From: Anaeromyxobacter soli
GTDB taxonomy: Bacteria > Myxococcota > Myxococcia > Myxococcales > Anaeromyxobacteraceae
Assembly: GCF_022808855.1 (NCBI RefSeq)
Contig: NZ_JAKZLF010000005.1
Location: 51,127-87,476 of the forward strand
Reading direction: 5' to 3'
Length of the DNA stretch: 36,350 nucleotides
Positions 34,435-36,350 of the stretch are shown one piece after another. The translations under genes were made by a program, and so were the position numbers. The notes under the pieces are model-generated. The model ran no database searches. It worked only from the letters and a program-made list of their open reading frames with translations, and was not told where the DNA came from. Positions within the stretch are counted from its first letter, which is position 1. Every line of letters begins with the position of its first letter.

Positions 34435-34728
34435 GCGGGCTGCCCAGCGGGTGCTCGCTCGCTCCCCCTCCGAAGCGGCGCTCCGACGCCGCGACCACCA
34501 CGTCGAGCTTGCGCCAGAGGCGGTTGGCCCCGCGGATTGGGGGCCGCTCGTGGCTCGAGGGAACGAGCGTGCCCACCTGCTCCCGTCCGTTGCCCTGCCC
34601 GCGGCAGGAGACTTCCCACCGCTCGGCCGCTCGACGTGCCGGCGTGCGCCCGAACCTACCTTCGCCTACCGGCATGGCACGTGAAACGAGCCTCCGCCGA
34701 CTCCCTTCCCCGGAGCGAGGAGATCCCA
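34435..34728. other. 294-bp intergenic region before the secreted-protein pair
   Basis: No gene with a ribosome site is visible. The region contains a 6-bp inverted repeat GCTCGT/ACGAGC (34546-34568) and a TACCTT at 34657-34662, identical to the presumed -10 of the lipoprotein gene at 835. It presumably carries the terminator of the carboxylase gene and the promoter of the next two genes. A minus-strand reading frame here is untitled and unsupported. Confidence 0.4.
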
Positions 34729-35649
34729 GTGAGACCACCCTGCAGGTGGGCCGGGGTCGCGGCGATGATGCTCGCGGCCCCGCTGGCCCGCGCACACGAG
34801 CTCGTGTGCGAGAAGACCGTCAACGGAGCCGCCGTCGTCGAGGTCGACTCCTATCCCGCGACCCTCACGTTCCAGGCGACCGTCCGGAACGTGCACCCCA
34901 CCGACGTCTCCATCGTCGCGTGGATCAGCGATCGGTTCATGGACCCGGCCCGGCAGGAGCTCGACCTCGCGCTCCCCGTCGGCGGATCGCAGACCTTCGA
35001 GTACGGGCTCACCATCGACTCGTACGAGGAGTGCGTCGCCCTCGCCGGGGAGGCCGGCATGTCCTGCTCGACCACCGGTGGCTGCGCGCGGCTCGACAAC
35101 CGCTTCGCGGCGGGGTGGGAGCACGGCGAGGCGCAGTGCACCGCGCGGGTGGTGTGCAAGCCGCCCGAGGTGCCGCCTCCGCCCCCGCCGAGCGGCGTCA
35201 CCCGGACGCTCGGCTTCTGGAAGACGCACGTCGACGCGGCGACGGCATGCATCGCCGGCGGCCCCATCGACCTCGGGTTCACCACGATCGACACGCTCGA
35301 GGAGCTCCTCGGGCTGCTCTGGGCCAGCCCGGCGCGGTACGTGTCCGGCGAGCCGCGCGACGCGCTCGCGCGCTTCCGCATCCTGCTCGCCCACCAGACC
35401 GCGGCCGCCATCTGCAACGGGCGCGCGTTCGGGACGTCCTCGCCGCTCGTGGCCGACGCCGTGACGGCGCTCGGCGGAACGGCGTGCGGCGACATCAAGG
35501 GGCTCATCGACGACCTGGCCGCCTTCAACACGCAGGGCGACGCGCTGCCGTTCCCCGACGGCTTCGCCGTCGGCCCGGCCCAGCCCGTCGACGCCCGCGC
35601 CCTCGGCGTCGACCCGACCTCGCCCACCGGCGAGACCTGCAGCCCGTGA
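34729..35649 (+). CDS. Secreted protein with 'TRTLGFWKTH' domain
   Basis: A 306-residue exported protein. The GTG at 34729 is chosen because GAGGAG lies nine bases upstream and a signal peptide follows ('GVAAMMLAAPLARA', mature protein from HELVCEKTV). The first half (~30-140) is strand-rich with a Cys-containing segment ('CSTTGGCARLDNRF', 'CTARVVCKPPE'), resembling an immunoglobulin-like or DUF11-type fold ('VDSYPATLTFQATVRNVHPTDVSIV'). A Pro hinge 'PPPPPPSG' leads to a C-terminal ~145-residue domain opening 'VTRTLGFWKTHVDAATAC'. That Gly-Phe-Trp-Lys-Thr-His signature recurs in secreted bacterial proteins of unknown role. It probably forms a unit with the lipoprotein gene 14 bp downstream. 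Confidence 0.8.
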   Translation: MRPPCRWAGVAAMMLAAPLARAHELVCEKTVNGAAVVEVDSYPATLTFQATVRNVHPTDVSIVAWISDRFMDPARQELDLALPVGGSQTFEYGLTIDSYEECVALAGEAGMSCSTTGGCARLDNRFAAGWEHGEAQCTARVVCKPPEVPPPPPPSGVTRTLGFWKTHVDAATACIAGGPIDLGFTTIDTLEELLGLLWASPARYVSGEPRDALARFRILLAHQTAAAICNGRAFGTSSPLVADAVTALGGTACGDIKGLIDDLAAFNTQGDALPFPDGFAVGPAQPVDARALGVDPTSPTGETCSP

Positions 35650-35663
35650 AGGAGGAACAGACC

Positions 35664-36266
35664 ATGATCCGAACGCTCGAGACTGGCCTCCTCCTCCTCT
35701 CCCTCGCCGCGATCGCCTGCGGCGGCACGAGCCCCAAGGGCAAGACCGGACCTGCCGGATCTCCCGGCGAGCCGGCGATCGAGACCCCGATCACGCCCCC
35801 GCCCGACGACTCCGTGGGCGCGACCGATCCGACGACGTCCCTCGAGCCTCAGCTCGCGACGCTGCGGCTCCTCGGCGTCGCGAACCCCGGCTTCGACGCG
35901 GTCGTCCTCGACCTCGCGGCGGTCTCCGTCGAGGTGGACGGCGCGCCGCTCGCCATCGACCTGAGCCGCGTCACCACCATGGACCTGACGCGCGCCGACC
36001 ACGCCTGGGACCTCGGCACGTTCACCCTGCCCGCGCCGGGGAAAGTGGCGCACGTGCGCATCGCCCTCGACGACGTCGGAGCGTGGGAGGAGAGCGGCGC
36101 TGCGGGCGCGCTCGACGCCTGCGGCCTCCCGATCGAGTTCGACGCGCCGGCGGAGTGGCTCGCGCTGCGCGGCCACGCGGTCGTGCACCTCGACCTCGGC
36201 CGCTCCGTCCTGAAGGTCGGCGCGGAGGACGCGATCCTGCTGCCGCAGCTGCAGGTCCGTTACTGA
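35664..36266 (+). CDS. Lipoprotein with DUF4382-like domain
   Basis: A 200-residue lipoprotein. The ATG at 35664 has AAGGAGG seven bases upstream; the lipobox is 'LAAIAC' (Cys19). A short collagen-like run of Gly-X-Y ('GKTGPAGSPGEP') and a Pro/Asp/Thr linker follow. Residues ~60-200 form a strand-rich domain resembling DUF4382 ('FDAVVLDLAAVSVEVDG', 'LGTFTLPAPGKVAHVRIAL', 'VVHLDLGRSVLK'), a domain of unknown function common in secreted lipoproteins. The family assignment is by eye and only moderately sure. It follows the secreted GFWKTH protein by 14 bp and is probably translated from the same message. It is the last complete gene before the contig edge. Confidence 0.75.
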   Translation: MIRTLETGLLLLSLAAIACGGTSPKGKTGPAGSPGEPAIETPITPPPDDSVGATDPTTSLEPQLATLRLLGVANPGFDAVVLDLAAVSVEVDGAPLAIDLSRVTTMDLTRADHAWDLGTFTLPAPGKVAHVRIALDDVGAWEESGAAGALDACGLPIEFDAPAEWLALRGHAVVHLDLGRSVLKVGAEDAILLPQLQVRY

Positions 36267-36273
36267 GCGGAGA

Positions 36274-36292
36274 GGGGGCCGCGCGGGCCCCC
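36274..36292 (+). terminator. Hairpin after the last gene
   Basis: GGGGGCC (36274-36280) pairs with GGCCCCC (36286-36292) around GCGCG, eight bases after the last stop. Position and stem suggest a terminator, but the surrounding G and C runs are at the low-quality edge and could be sequencing errors. Confidence 0.35.
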
Positions 36293-36350
36293 CCCGCGGG
36301 CGGGGCGCGCCGCCCGATCACGGCCGGCGGCGGCCCCCCCCCCGGGGCGC
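36293..36350. other. G/C-run contig edge
   Basis: The last bases are G/C-rich runs including a stretch of ten C, mirroring the left edge. I see no gene. This is probably a draft-contig end. Confidence 0.5.

Noticed and set aside
34355..34795. A minus-strand 146-codon frame in the gap after the carboxylase gene, with a stretch 'WRKLDVVVAASERRFGG'
   Set aside because: It looks loosely protein-like but overlaps the signal peptide of the secreted protein and the end of the carboxylase. It has no ribosome site and matches no family I know.

Overview
The window is very GC-rich (roughly three quarters G+C by eye) and densely coded. About 30 protein genes lie on both strands, and I saw no tRNA, rRNA, CRISPR array or insertion sequence. 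Strong G/C bias at third codon positions leaves long shadow ORFs open in several frames. The gene content fits a deltaproteobacterium/myxobacterium close to Anaeromyxobacter: a multihaem NapC-type cytochrome, several sensor kinases, PilZ and HD-GYP c-di-GMP proteins, a Cys-rich repeat lipoprotein and a DUF475 membrane protein. This placement is inference from composition and gene families; no marker gene is present. Both ends run into long C/G homopolymers and look like the ends of a draft contig.

Left part (1-9100): a tandem ACT-domain protein (-); a large lipoprotein with twelve 8-Cys repeats and a fibrinogen-like C-terminus (+); a hotdog thioesterase (-); an exported protein with a CHC motif (+); a minus-strand operon of aldo/keto reductase, PEBP protein and an endonuclease V homologue that has lost active-site residues; a 48-residue membrane protein (+); and a VOC protein followed by a DUF475/TerC-like membrane protein (-).

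Middle (9100-17800): a beta-class-like methyltransferase (+); a minus-strand operon of hexahaem cytochrome c, patatin lipoprotein and GIY-YIG protein; a MASE1 histidine kinase (-); a small charged protein (+); a REP-like palindrome and a strong terminator; a divergent small membrane protein and LysR regulator around a 17-bp palindrome; a small outer-membrane-like protein (-); and a DUF2059 protein (+).

Right part (17800-36350): an 856-residue fusion of a KaiC-like domain without a P-loop to a PEP-synthase-type ATP-grasp domain. Next is a histidine kinase/receiver/HD-GYP protein. Convergent to it is a two-gene overlapping operon encoding a PilZ-PilZ-acyltransferase (FeeM/GNAT-like) and an isoprenylcysteine-carboxyl-methyltransferase-like enzyme. 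Then come phosphoglycerate dehydrogenase (serA), an APC permease with an exported SAM methyltransferase, a 1748-residue eukaryotic-type acetyl-CoA-carboxylase-like protein whose biotin-carboxylase domain has lost its ATP-grasp core, and a secreted protein/lipoprotein pair.

The best candidates for undescribed biology are three. The first is the c-di-GMP-linked acyltransferase/methyltransferase pair beside an HD-GYP phosphodiesterase, possibly making an N-acyl amino acid methyl ester. The second is the single-chain carboxylase with a pseudo-biotin-carboxylase domain. The third is the P-loop-less KaiC/PEP-synthase fusion. Each rests on motifs read from the sequence plus inference; no database search was possible.
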